A stretch of DNA of 36,880 nt, from contig SICW01000002.1 of NCBI GenBank assembly GCA_009691355.1, positions 1 through 36,880 on the forward strand, given 5' to 3'. Position 1 is the stretch's first letter. Each line of letters begins with the position of its first letter. The position numbers were made by a program, and so were the translations under genes. Origin of the DNA: Candidatus Woesearchaeota archaeon. Lineage in GTDB: Archaea > Nanobdellota > Nanobdellia > SCGC-AAA011-G17 > GW2011-AR17. Under the pieces are notes generated by a model. That model saw nothing but the letters and a program-made list of their open reading frames with translations. It was not told the origin of the DNA and ran no database searches. Positions 22,263 through 30,106 of this stretch are shown here, piece by piece.

Positions 22263-23333
22263 TTACTTTTGTTTAATAATCCAGATCTCTCTGAGCATTT
22301 TTGAAGTTGGTGAAGAGTATAGAAATGGGCCTTCGAAAGGGATATGATTTTTTTCTAAAAGAGGAGCAATATTTACCGGTACTTCTTTTCGTGCGGTTGT
22401 TCGAAATCTGGGAGTAATAAAGACAATATTTTTTTTGGTAATCTTTCTTAAGGTTTGTATGGTTTCTTGGTAAAGAGGTAGCAAATTTCTTGCGACGCCC
22501 CTTGCTTTTTGTTCTGAAGGATAGTCTTTTATGAAAGGGCCTAGATAGGGCTCAGTTGCAACACAGTCTACCCTAGATATAAAACGGGTTAATTGACGCG
22601 CATCTGTTTCGATCAATCTATAGCTTGAATGACAGTTATAATGAGCTTTGATAAACTCTAAGTTTTTTTTACTGGCTTCAATACAAAATTTATCATTATC
22701 AGAGCCAATGACATCCATGCCCATGACCATTGCCTCTTGTGCAACGGTGCCTATACCACAAAAAGGGTCTAAAACTGTATCCCCTGGTTTTGCACCTGAG
22801 AGATTTATCAAAATTTTTGCGAGACGGATGGAAATCGTATGTAATGGACGCTGTGCTGGGCGCTTTGTATCACGAAATTTATGATGCTTGGGATTAAAAA
22901 CTGCGAGAGATTTTGCAACATTGCCCTTGTATTGAATAATTTCTACCACATTCTGTGCTTCTGAAGGCGTTAAATAATCTTGTTCTTGGTGATGGGATTT
23001 TTTTATGGTTGCTTTAATTCCTTCCTTTTTGAAATATGCTTTGAGCTCATTCTTAATATCTTCTTCTTCTCCATACTGAGACATTGCATATCTCACCTTA
23101 TTTTTTGTACCAGTATAGAGATTGTCAAAAGAGTCTACAATGAGAGCTATTTTCTGAATACCTCCAAGATCCTCAATCATTTTTTCTGCATTCACATTAT
23201 TCATAGAAAGAATGAGAGCAATATCGGACGTATCAAGAACTTCATATTTGAGATTTCTAGACTCGCAATAGGCAAAAAGCTCCTTTCGTGAAAGCTCTGG
23301 ATCTCTTCCTAGGATAAAAATGTATTTTTGCAT
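22263..23333 (-). CDS. tRNA guanosine N2-methyltransferase (Trm-G10/Trm11-type)
   Basis: The 356-residue protein has an N-terminal THUMP-like RNA-binding region (about 50-150, ending FNPKHHKFRDTKRPAQRP) and a Rossmann methylase. DPFCGIGT (189-196) binds SAM, SDNDKFCIEAS (211-221) is motif II, and TEPYLGP (260-266) takes the place of the usual (N/D)PPY active-site motif. The archaeal Trm-G10 enzyme methylates G10 of tRNA; TEPYLG is a variant in motif IV, so the exact product is open. A GTTTATAAGG box (23354-23363) lies about 26 bp upstream. It sits just upstream of S17e on the same strand, pointing into that gene's promoter. Confidence 0.85.
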   Translation of the reverse strand: MQKYIFILGRDPELSRKELFAYCESRNLKYEVLDTSDIALILSMNNVNAEKMIEDLGGIQKIALIVDSFDNLYTGTKNKVRYAMSQYGEEEDIKNELKAYFKKEGIKATIKKSHHQEQDYLTPSEAQNVVEIIQYKGNVAKSLAVFNPKHHKFRDTKRPAQRPLHTISIRLAKILINLSGAKPGDTVLDPFCGIGTVAQEAMVMGMDVIGSDNDKFCIEASKKNLEFIKAHYNCHSSYRLIETDARQLTRFISRVDCVATEPYLGPFIKDYPSEQKARGVARNLLPLYQETIQTLRKITKKNIVFITPRFRTTARKEVPVNIAPLLEKNHIPFEGPFLYSSPTSKMLREIWIIKQK

Positions 23334-23363
23334 AGAAATTTAGAAGAATGTTTGTTTATAAGG

Positions 23364-24452
23364 CTATTTACTTTCCATAAAAGAGTATCTTCCAAAACTT
23401 TCGTTAAAGGTTGGAAGTTTACCCTTTTTTAAAAGACTTTCATGGACAGCACCCGTTTGTGTTAGCTGCATTTCTGCGTTTTCTTTTGCCTTTCGGTGAG
23501 CATCTTTGATGTCATAAGGTAAACCAAGATAATATCTTAAGAAGGTCCCTAAGAAAGCATCACCTGCACCAGTTGGATCCACTATCTTTAAACCTTCTGT
23601 TGGATCTTGTTTTGAATACAAACTATGATCAGCTGCCTGGGAATCTCTATAATGAATAACAGAACCATCCTTATCTCTTGTTGAAATCATCACTTGTAGA
23701 TTTTTGTATCTAAAAAGACTGGGGATATTTAAACCTAGCTTTCTATTTAACGCTCCGGTTTCAGCACGATTCACTACAAGGATATTGGTCCTCTCAATGA
23801 CAGATTTAAATAAATCCACTCTGGAGCTGTACCTTGGGTCTTGAAGATATGGACCTGGATTATACACCAAAACTCCTTCAGGCTTTACTCTTCTAAATTC
23901 TGTTGCAACTCTTGCTGCTAAGGAAGGCTCTGTAATAGAAAGAACAAGTACATCTTGCCTTACTAAAAAAAGGGAATCGACTTGAATATCTTTAAAGTGT
24001 TCAGAAACCCCATCCTCCCAGGCCATAACTTGTTTTGAAGGATTGCTTCCATCGTATACATATGCGCAGCGTGCAAGGCTTCCTTCAAAATCTCTATCCT
24101 CATCCCTTTTTATGCCTAAAGTACCTAATGCTTTTCTATATTCATTAGAAAATGGATCTGAGCCAAGAATCGTTACTGCAGAAACGTCAAAGGGTAAAGG
24201 ATTATTGCTTGTGTCATCTCTTGCTGCAAGATATTGGCCTACGGTTAATATTGGACCACCAAGCCTTTTTAGAATAGCAGGTCTAGGGTCTTCATCTTCA
24301 ACTTTGCGATATGCACTTAGAATTTGTTCTATATCCATCCCACCACTATATCTTGCAAAACGACTATGAGTCTCTCTAATAAAATGATCTACTGCGCAAT
24401 CTCCTATGATTGCAAGCTTTAATTGTGTGGGTTCTCTCATTTGTAAAACCAT
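23364..24452 (-). CDS. PfkB-family carbohydrate/nucleoside kinase
   Basis: The 362-residue protein has PfkB signatures: an early IIGDCAVDHFI strand, SAVTILGSDPFS, then NRAE (228-231) and the catalytic anion hole DPTGAGDAFLG (292-302), with Asp298 as the general base. Members phosphorylate sugars or nucleosides with ATP; the substrate cannot be told. Residues 30-60 hold an unusual charged insertion. An ATG at 24440 (MREPTQ) is possible, but the CTATAAAAAG box (24477-24486) gives 29.5 bp for the first ATG. It is arginine-rich like several neighbours. Confidence 0.85.
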   Translation of the reverse strand: MVLQMREPTQLKLAIIGDCAVDHFIRETHSRFARYSGGMDIEQILSAYRKVEDEDPRPAILKRLGGPILTVGQYLAARDDTSNNPLPFDVSAVTILGSDPFSNEYRKALGTLGIKRDEDRDFEGSLARCAYVYDGSNPSKQVMAWEDGVSEHFKDIQVDSLFLVRQDVLVLSITEPSLAARVATEFRRVKPEGVLVYNPGPYLQDPRYSSRVDLFKSVIERTNILVVNRAETGALNRKLGLNIPSLFRYKNLQVMISTRDKDGSVIHYRDSQAADHSLYSKQDPTEGLKIVDPTGAGDAFLGTFLRYYLGLPYDIKDAHRKAKENAEMQLTQTGAVHESLLKKGKLPTFNESFGRYSFMESK

Positions 24453-24503
24453 TCTATTGATTTCACTAAAGCAACCCTATAAAAAGTACTCGGTTTCCCC
24501 GAA

Positions 24504-25352
24504 TTAAACCTTCTGGTTGAAGAGTTTTACTTCCTCAAGTACACTCTTTGCAAATTGAGAGTCTTTTACAACGAGTACACGAAATTTTCCTTTTTTCTGT
24601 AAGAGATCAGTAAGATGTTTTAGATCCAAAGATTTTAACTCTTTATGTTTTACAAAAAAATCATTTATCTCTTTGTTAATGATATCATCACCATAAAAAC
24701 TAAAAATAAGGTCTCCCATGATGTTGAGATGCCAATGCAAATGAGCATTTGTTGAATGTATCACTTTGATCCCTATACTCTTCTCAAAGTTTGAACAAAA
24801 CTTATCAATATTGGAGTTAGCACCACAAACCCCATAGATCTCGGACTTTAATTTTGCGACTACTTCTTTCTCACGTAGAGGATACACTAATGGCCACCAA
24901 TTGTGTGTATAATGCATCAGAATTCTCTTCTCTTTTTCAAAGAATTCATTAAAATAATCAATAAGTTCTAAAAAATAATTATCAAGCTGGGCATAGGACT
25001 CAAAATCAAAAGAAAGAGAATCCCCATCGTTTTTTAGCTCCAAGAGTTTGTTAATAGAATGTTTCTTTTGCGAAGTGTAATTTGAAAGAATGAGATCTGA
25101 AAATAGTCCTACCTGTTTAATCCACTCAATATTAAGCAGGTATTTTTTATTCTCACAGATTATGATTTCATCAGTAATGAGATGGTTTAATTCTTTATGC
25201 ACGGATTGATAGGAAACAGATTCATTAAAATTTGCCTTTATTTTTAATTTGAGATCTTTTACGGTTAAAGGGAACTCAGAAGCTAGTAAAACAATAATTT
25301 TCTCTTTGACTGTTTTAGGGATCAGTTTAGGAAGTAGTGCACGGATAATCAT
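24504..25352 (-). CDS. Winged-helix protein, possible transcription regulator
   Basis: The 282-residue protein has an N-terminal winged helix at about 14-70: VKEKIIVLLASEFPLTVKDLK, then SVSYQSVHKELNHLITDEIIICENKKYLL, the usual recognition helix plus wing. The remaining 200 residues contain the histidine/aspartate-rich IHSTNAHLHWHLNIMGDLIFSFYGDD and YTHNWWPLVYPLREKE segments, which I do not recognise; they could bind a ligand. A TrmB-like or HTH-plus-sensor role is plausible, but no target is visible. The box with TTTAAA at 25379-25384 is 29.5 bp upstream, in the gap with the divergent small gene. Confidence 0.65.
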   Translation of the reverse strand: MIIRALLPKLIPKTVKEKIIVLLASEFPLTVKDLKLKIKANFNESVSYQSVHKELNHLITDEIIICENKKYLLNIEWIKQVGLFSDLILSNYTSQKKHSINKLLELKNDGDSLSFDFESYAQLDNYFLELIDYFNEFFEKEKRILMHYTHNWWPLVYPLREKEVVAKLKSEIYGVCGANSNIDKFCSNFEKSIGIKVIHSTNAHLHWHLNIMGDLIFSFYGDDIINKEINDFFVKHKELKSLDLKHLTDLLQKKGKFRVLVVKDSQFAKSVLEEVKLFNQKV

Positions 25353-25375
25353 AGAAGGAGAATATAGGGATTAGA

Positions 25376-25385
25376 GTATTTAAAT
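25376..25385 (-). promoter_or_regulatory. TATA box of the winged-helix gene
   Basis: GTATTTAAAT is centred 29.5 bp from the ATG at 25352. On the plus strand it lies 33.5 bp from the ATG at 25415, so it could also act in the other direction, less well placed. Confidence 0.45.
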
Positions 25386-25414
25386 GTTTTTATTCTTAAA
25401 CTAAACGGTTTAAA

Positions 25415-25585
25415 ATGACTTTACCCGGGGCTTTAATAAGAAGTTTGCCCAAACCAAATAGGCTCATGAAAAGAAAAAGAACAAAAGGTATCGATTATCT
25501 TTCTCGTAATCAAGTTATTCAAGACTATTTAAGCATTAAGGAAGAAGACTATTCTCAGGGCAGTTTTCTTCAGGGAGCAAGTTAA
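25415..25585 (+). CDS. Very small protein coupled to the zincin-like gene
   Basis: The frame encodes 56 residues, with the stop codon TAA sharing one base with the next ATG (TAATG at 25583-25587), a strong sign of translational coupling. The second half begins MKRKRTKGIDYLSRNQV, so an inner start at 25466 (39 residues) is equally possible, since a TTTAATAA box (25432-25439) lies 30.5 bp from it. The product is basic, then acidic, and has no recognisable domain. Confidence 0.5.
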   Translation: MTLPGALIRSLPKPNRLMKRKRTKGIDYLSRNQVIQDYLSIKEEDYSQGSFLQGAS

Positions 25586-25917
25586 TGAATATGCATCTTG
25601 TCATAGAAGAGAACGGATGCAAGGATAAAGAGATCACAGTTTTGGATACACGACTGCCTTATTTTTATGCAAAGGTAAGAGAACTTTTTACTCTAGAACC
25701 AGAAGAAGTACATGTCATTCTTATTGATGATAAACAGAGATTTGCTACATTGAGAGGTGAGGAGAGTGATGATGGTGCTTTTTCTATGGAAAATACCATT
25801 TATATTTATGAACCAAACCAATTTGGTATCGCAACTTCTATTAACCGAGAACACTTCTATGAAGTTCTTTATCAAGAATTAATCTATCTTTTTTATAGAA
25901 CAAATAAAAATTCTTAG
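25585..25917 (+). CDS. Small protein with degenerate zincin-like helix
   Basis: The 110-residue soluble protein reads NTIYIYEPNQFG, then YEVLYQELIYLFYRTNK. The spacing FYEVLYQELIYLFY looks like the helix around an HExxH zinc site (as in HELxHLF) in which both histidines are replaced by Gln/Tyr, so zinc protease activity is not expected. This is by-eye similarity only. The N-terminal half (strands LVIEENG and EVHVILIDD) is not recognised. It is coupled to the tiny gene before it and overlaps the converging HAD gene by four bases. Confidence 0.55.
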   Translation: MNMHLVIEENGCKDKEITVLDTRLPYFYAKVRELFTLEPEEVHVILIDDKQRFATLRGEESDDGAFSMENTIYIYEPNQFGIATSINREHFYEVLYQELIYLFYRTNKNS

Positions 25918-26510
25918 TATTTGCTTGCGAGCGTATATACTTCTTCCCAAGAATCAACTCGAGTAATGTTTTTAGGCAACTGAATTGTACTAGATTTATT
26001 CCAAGGGCGATTTAACAAGGCAACCCCTGTATAGTATGAACAATCTAAAGCTTGTTCTAGAGAATCTTCTATATGGAGATCTATTCCCCTTTTCTTACAA
26101 ATCAGCCCCTTTAATTTTTCTGGTCCAGGAAGAAGTTCTCCGGCAAAAAGTACTTGGCCTATGTCTGGAAAGTACTTTCGCATACAAGCCTTTGTCATCT
26201 CTCTTAATGCAGTTGGCCTTCCTGTGAGTATAACAACATGATCCCCCAAGCTAGAAATTCTTTGCACACACTCCTGAGAACCACTCCTTGGGGATATTGC
26301 AGCAAACTCCTCACTTTCATAAAAACGAGTAAGTCTCCCCCAAGCTTCATCTGGAGAGATACGAAGTACTTGGCTTAGGTCATAATAGCGAAACTGCTCA
26401 TAGCGTAAAAATGAATTCCTTCTCTTCCCATGGACCCTATTATGCCAGAGGATAAACTTCTCTGTGTGGTCTAATAAAACATCATCTGCATCAAAGGATA
26501 TACGACTCAT
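25914..26510 (-). CDS. HAD-superfamily phosphatase, 5'-nucleotidase (NT5C)-like
   Basis: The 198-residue protein has all HAD motifs. FDADDVL with Asp7 (nucleophile) and Asp9 (acid/base); ILTGRP with Thr96; a Lys region at 132-140; IEDS with Glu148 and Asp149 for magnesium. The helical cap inserted after motif I and the length fit the 5'(3')-deoxyribonucleotidase family. It would remove phosphate from nucleotides, but substrate identity is inferred. A box CTGTTTAATAG at 26530-26540 is about 25 bp upstream. A second HAD protein is at 34921-35646. Confidence 0.78.
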   Translation of the reverse strand: MSRISFDADDVLLDHTEKFILWHNRVHGKRRNSFLRYEQFRYYDLSQVLRISPDEAWGRLTRFYESEEFAAISPRSGSQECVQRISSLGDHVVILTGRPTALREMTKACMRKYFPDIGQVLFAGELLPGPEKLKGLICKKRGIDLHIEDSLEQALDCSYYTGVALLNRPWNKSSTIQLPKNITRVDSWEEVYTLASKY

Positions 26511-26590
26511 ATTTGAAGCAATTTTATCCCTGTTTAATAGTGTTTCGCTCTAGATCAAAGCTCTAGACATAGCATTCTTTTTGTTTATTA

Positions 26591-26634
26591 AGCGCATTTT
26601 CTTAAAAATCCTTGAGGTGATGCGAATATGCGCT
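26591..26634. repeat. 7-bp inverted repeat around a Shine-Dalgarno-like sequence
   Basis: AGCGCAT (26591-26597) and ATGCGCT (26628-26634) are perfect inverted repeats around a 30-base loop containing GAGGTGAT (26614-26621). It lies in the 153-bp gap between two minus-strand genes. No T-run follows on either strand, so it does not look like a simple terminator. Confidence 0.35.
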
Positions 26635-26663
26635 AATGACTACAAAATAAAAAACAGTTTTCT

Positions 26664-27653
26664 TTATTTTATCTTTATAAAATTCATCCCTTTAAGATTC
26701 TTTGTCATGTATTCCTTTGCTTTCTTTGTACTCTCACCTGTAGAAAGATACAAAGTTGGAAGCTTGATATTTTGTCCTTCTGTAAACGCAAGTAATAAAT
26801 CTCCCTCACTCAAACTTTTTTTATGCCTTGCTTTCACAAAGTAACAAAGTTCTCCTACTGGTGTGGGAATTTGTACCGTAAAATTGAGTTCTTTATTTTT
26901 TGCAATAACCACTTTATCTACAATCTTAATCTCTTTTTTCTTAAGGTATTGAATCACGATACTCTCAAAACTATCATCTCTATCTTCTTCTACTGCTTTT
27001 TCTTTCTTTCCTTTATCTACAAGTACTTCTTGTAAAAACTTTTTCTTCTTTTTCTTTTCCTTCTCTAGTGGTTTTTCTATCCTTTCTGGAGTCTTTGTTT
27101 CTATCATAACTGACTCTTCTTTCTCTATTTCAGGAATTTGTTCAAGAACTTTTGATACCTGCACAACTGCCTCTTCTTTTTTTGGAGCATAAATCCTTTC
27201 TAAAGATCTTTCAATGAGTTCTTTTGCCTCTGGATCTGGAAGAAGATACCACTTCCAAAAAATTTCTTCTGTATCGTGAATGACTAACTTTACTGGCATG
27301 GCAAAATCTTCTAACTCCCTTAATGCAACACGTTCAAAGGGCAAACAATCACGATCTCTAAGTACTTTTTTTTCTTTGAGGATATCTAATGCTTCACGAG
27401 GCTTTTGACCTAGGTTTCCACGTAATAAATCCACAAGCTTTGCTTCCTGTTCTTTACAATAGTATAAGGGAGAACCACCAATCTTTGCACGAGAGAGCTT
27501 TATTCGTTTATTTGTAATCAACTCTGACAGTAATGCAGATATGAAAATATTTGTAGAACGAAACTCTTTTGCAATCACTGAAGGCAGGATAGGGCCATGA
27601 CTTTGTACATATTCAAACACCCTTTCTTTGAGTTCTAAAATACGATTGGTCAT
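26664..27653 (-). CDS. Winged-helix protein with a C-terminal nuclease-like domain
   Basis: The 329-residue protein has a winged helix at about 1-70 (RVFEYVQSHGPILPSVIAKEF and NIFISALLSELITNKRIKLSR), a helical middle, a low-complexity lysine/glutamate linker (about 180-240), and a C-terminal domain reading KELNFTVQIPTPVGELCYFVKARHKKSLSEGDLLLAFTEG (in parts). The pattern with acidic residue, E..K-type strand and following helix resembles restriction-endonuclease-like (PD-(D/E)xK) domains, probably degenerate. It could bind and possibly cut DNA. A GGGTTTAAAAG box (27674-27684) lies 27 bp upstream. Confidence 0.65.
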   Translation of the reverse strand: MTNRILELKERVFEYVQSHGPILPSVIAKEFRSTNIFISALLSELITNKRIKLSRAKIGGSPLYYCKEQEAKLVDLLRGNLGQKPREALDILKEKKVLRDRDCLPFERVALRELEDFAMPVKLVIHDTEEIFWKWYLLPDPEAKELIERSLERIYAPKKEEAVVQVSKVLEQIPEIEKEESVMIETKTPERIEKPLEKEKKKKKKFLQEVLVDKGKKEKAVEEDRDDSFESIVIQYLKKKEIKIVDKVVIAKNKELNFTVQIPTPVGELCYFVKARHKKSLSEGDLLLAFTEGQNIKLPTLYLSTGESTKKAKEYMTKNLKGMNFIKIK

Positions 27654-27673
27654 AAGCTGTTTTTAGGAAATAT

Positions 27674-27684
27674 GGGTTTAAAAG
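27674..27684 (-). promoter_or_regulatory. TATA box of the winged-helix/nuclease-like gene
   Basis: The plus-strand sequence GGTTTAAAAG is centred 27 bp from the ATG at 27653. Confidence 0.45.
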
Positions 27685-27709
27685 TTTTTATGTTCTTGAT
27701 TTCAGAAAA

Positions 27710-28273
27710 CTAAGGCCTTTTCCAATTCACTTCATAAAAAGTACAATCCGACTCTTCATCAACAACAGCGATTAAAAGACGTTTTCTTGTAGAATGCGCA
27801 ACTCTGTTCTTTGCTGAGAACTCGAACCAAGTAAGCATACTTGTTTCTGCTACTGGATACATAATCCATTTTGCATGGTCATCACCTGGCTTTACACCTC
27901 GATCATAAATACGAAAATCTGCACCAAATTTTAAAGCCGTTTTGACAATATATCCACGATTGCGCATGTCTTTAAATGCAGCATAACGTACAAATAAATT
28001 TGCCTCGGTTTTTACTGCAAGCTTCATGAGCTGGTCAAAAGAAAGCTCTTTATTCCCTTTCAGAAGAGTCATTTTTCCTCTTTCTAAAAGATATAATGCT
28101 TCAACTAAAGAATACTGGAATTTCTTTTGCAAAGGTTCTCCGTATCTACTTTTATCATAGAATTCTCTACTTGCTTCATTAGCTTCTGCAAGTACTTTTC
28201 CATCTAGGTATTCAGCATTAATTTTTTGTTGAATATCTAGTTCTACAGGAGCTTCCTTTGGCTTCTTTTCCAT
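27710..28273 (-). CDS. endA: tRNA-splicing endonuclease EndA
   Basis: The enzyme cuts introns out of pre-tRNA at the bulge-helix-bulge motif. From the ATG at 28273 the protein has 187 residues, the size of the homotetrameric (alpha4) class. The catalytic triad is Tyr123 (FRIYDRG), His133 (GDDHAKW) and Lys164 (STRKRLL), with the C-terminal beta strands (LLIAVVDEESDCTFYEVNW) that form the dimer edge. The longer frame starts at TTG 28291; the ATG is preferred since it lies 25.5 bp from the shared TTTAAA box. It faces away from RNase Z, so two tRNA-processing enzymes share one promoter. Confidence 0.95.
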   Translation of the reverse strand: MEKKPKEAPVELDIQQKINAEYLDGKVLAEANEASREFYDKSRYGEPLQKKFQYSLVEALYLLERGKMTLLKGNKELSFDQLMKLAVKTEANLFVRYAAFKDMRNRGYIVKTALKFGADFRIYDRGVKPGDDHAKWIMYPVAETSMLTWFEFSAKNRVAHSTRKRLLIAVVDEESDCTFYEVNWKRP

Positions 28274-28293
28274 AGTGGGTTTGAACGGCAAAG

Positions 28294-28303
28294 TATTTAA
28301 AAA
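28294..28303. promoter_or_regulatory. Shared symmetric TATA box between endA and RNase Z
   Basis: The palindromic core TTTAAA (28296-28301) is centred at 28298.5, exactly 25.5 bp from the EndA ATG (28273, minus) and 25.5 bp from the RNase Z ATG (28324, plus). The other AT-rich stretch (28310-28320) is too close to the plus gene to be its TATA box. Confidence 0.6.
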
Positions 28304-28323
28304 GCTTTTCTTTTAAAATATAT

Positions 28324-29214
28324 ATGGAAGTAATACTTTTAGGCACAAGCTCAATGGTTCCTACAGAAGAGAGAAATCACTCTGGAGCGTGGTTACGGTA
28401 TAAAGAAGAGAATATTCTCATTGATTGTGGAGAAGGGACACAAAGACAAATCCGTAAAGCAAAAATTTCTGCAATGAAAATCACAAAAATTCTTATTACC
28501 CACTGGCATGGAGACCATATTCTTGGACTCCCAGGTTTGTTTCTTACTTTAGGATCTCAGGGTTATTCTACCCCTTTAGAGATTTATGGGCCTAGAGGAT
28601 CAAAAGAGTATGTTCAAAGAATAATGCAACTCTTTGTCCCAAGGGAAACGATTCAATATAAAGTTATTGAAGTTGACAAAGGAACATTTTTTGAAAATGA
28701 AGAATTTACTCTTATAGCACTTCCTCTTCAACATAGTATAAGCTGTCTGGGATATAGTTTTGTAGAAAAGGATAGAAGAAGAATTGACATGAAAAAACTC
28801 CTGAAAGCAGGAGTAAAGGCTGGGCCTCATTTGAAACAACTCCAAACTGGAGAAGATATCCTCTTTGAGGGTAAGAAAATAAAAGCAAAAGACTATACCG
28901 CACTCGTTGCTGGCAAGAAAATTAGTTTTGTTACTGATACATTATCTTGTGAACATGCAGTTCTTCTTGCCAAAGAAGCGGATATTCTTTTTTGTGAATC
29001 CACCTACTTAGAAGACCTGAAAGAAATGGCAAAAGAAAGAAAACATATGACCGCACGAGAAGCTGGACTTATTGCAAAAAAAGCAAAGGCAAAGAAACTC
29101 GTTCTCATTCATTTTTCTCAAAGGTATACAGATCTTTCTCTCTTTAGCAAAGAAGCAAAGAAAGTTTTTCCTAATACTATTGCTGGAAAAGATTTACAGG
29201 TTTTTACTGTTTAG
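28324..29214 (+). CDS. rnz: Ribonuclease Z, tRNA 3' endonuclease
   Basis: The metallo-beta-lactamase-fold enzyme removes 3' trailers from pre-tRNA. The 296-residue protein has HWHGDH (60-65) for the two zinc ions, FVTDT near 202-206 as the metal-bridging Asp motif, FCESTY, an HMTAREAG segment and the C-terminal LIHFSQRY histidine. An extra stretch at 145-185 with lysines corresponds to the flexible arm that grips the tRNA elbow. It matches the short (single-domain) form, the usual archaeal type. At least one tRNA nearby (CAU) lacks an encoded CCA and would need this enzyme followed by CCA addition. It overlaps the converging membrane-protein gene by 11 bases. Confidence 0.93.
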   Translation: MEVILLGTSSMVPTEERNHSGAWLRYKEENILIDCGEGTQRQIRKAKISAMKITKILITHWHGDHILGLPGLFLTLGSQGYSTPLEIYGPRGSKEYVQRIMQLFVPRETIQYKVIEVDKGTFFENEEFTLIALPLQHSISCLGYSFVEKDRRRIDMKKLLKAGVKAGPHLKQLQTGEDILFEGKKIKAKDYTALVAGKKISFVTDTLSCEHAVLLAKEADILFCESTYLEDLKEMAKERKHMTAREAGLIAKKAKAKKLVLIHFSQRYTDLSLFSKEAKKVFPNTIAGKDLQVFTV

Positions 29215-30082
29215 AGGTATGTTCTTTATATCTTTCAAATACATAAAGACTAGACCAAAGGTCAATAGCTATTTTTAGAATTTGGCCAAATATAGCCCAG
29301 GAGATAGTTATGATTGTTGCAAAAAAAATACTTACTAGAAAGGAGAGGGTATAATTCATGGCTGCATTTAGGACATAGACTATACCTGCAAAAATTACCA
29401 AAAGAATAATTGTAATCAGTGCTGTTGTAAAAACAAACTGTGCGTCCTTTCTTAAAATAGCACAGGATTCTTTTAATACATTTAATGGATTTTTTCTTTC
29501 TTCTAAAAACATCGTTGGGTAACGAAAGAGAATTGCAACTTTAAAGAGTACTGCTAAGCATAGAGCTATAACAATCGTTAAAGTAACTGCAACTCCCTGA
29601 GCCAAATCTTGAGCTAATATGAGTAAACAGAAAAAATAGACTATCACCCCAATAAGAATCGATAGAAGAAGAAGTAGAATACCGCCTACAAAGAGACTTA
29701 CGCGCAGGATTACTACTGGCCAAAAATATCCTTTCTTTTCTTTCCAGACTATTCTCAGAGAAATCTTTTCTCCTCTTACTAACTCTCGAAACATCACAAA
29801 CTTGAACACAAGGGTTGTTGCTCCAAATATAAAGGTTACAAAAAAAAAGGCGGCAGCTGAAATAATGAGCTCCTTCCATCTCTCTGAAAGAAAACCAGTA
29901 ACACCACTCCCAGAAATTCCCTGTGCAGACTGTAATAAGCCCCATAAATCTGCAGCTCCCGTATACCAATACACAAAAAGAAGGACTAAAGATAGCAGAA
30001 AGGACATCACTAAATCCGGAAGAAATAATACGGGATTTTTCCATATATTTAGAAAGCTTTTATTTAGAGCATTTGTTTGCAT
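29204..30082 (-). CDS. Polytopic membrane protein, unknown
   Basis: The 292-residue protein has about six membrane helices: 18-38 (LFLPDLVMSFLLSLVLLFVYW), 70-95, 118-145, 150-180, 215-240 and 248-275, with short charged loops. The pattern resembles DUF4013-type archaeal/bacterial membrane proteins, but I cannot assign the family with confidence. No transport motif is evident. A box GAATTTAAATAT (30102-30113) is about 26 bp upstream and lies over the stop codon of the next gene on the same strand. Confidence 0.7.
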   Translation of the reverse strand: MQTNALNKSFLNIWKNPVLFLPDLVMSFLLSLVLLFVYWYTGAADLWGLLQSAQGISGSGVTGFLSERWKELIISAAAFFFVTFIFGATTLVFKFVMFRELVRGEKISLRIVWKEKKGYFWPVVILRVSLFVGGILLLLLSILIGVIVYFFCLLILAQDLAQGVAVTLTIVIALCLAVLFKVAILFRYPTMFLEERKNPLNVLKESCAILRKDAQFVFTTALITIILLVIFAGIVYVLNAAMNYTLSFLVSIFFATIITISWAIFGQILKIAIDLWSSLYVFERYKEHTSKQ

Positions 30083-30106
30083 TGATGATATCTTATCTTT
30101 GAGAAT

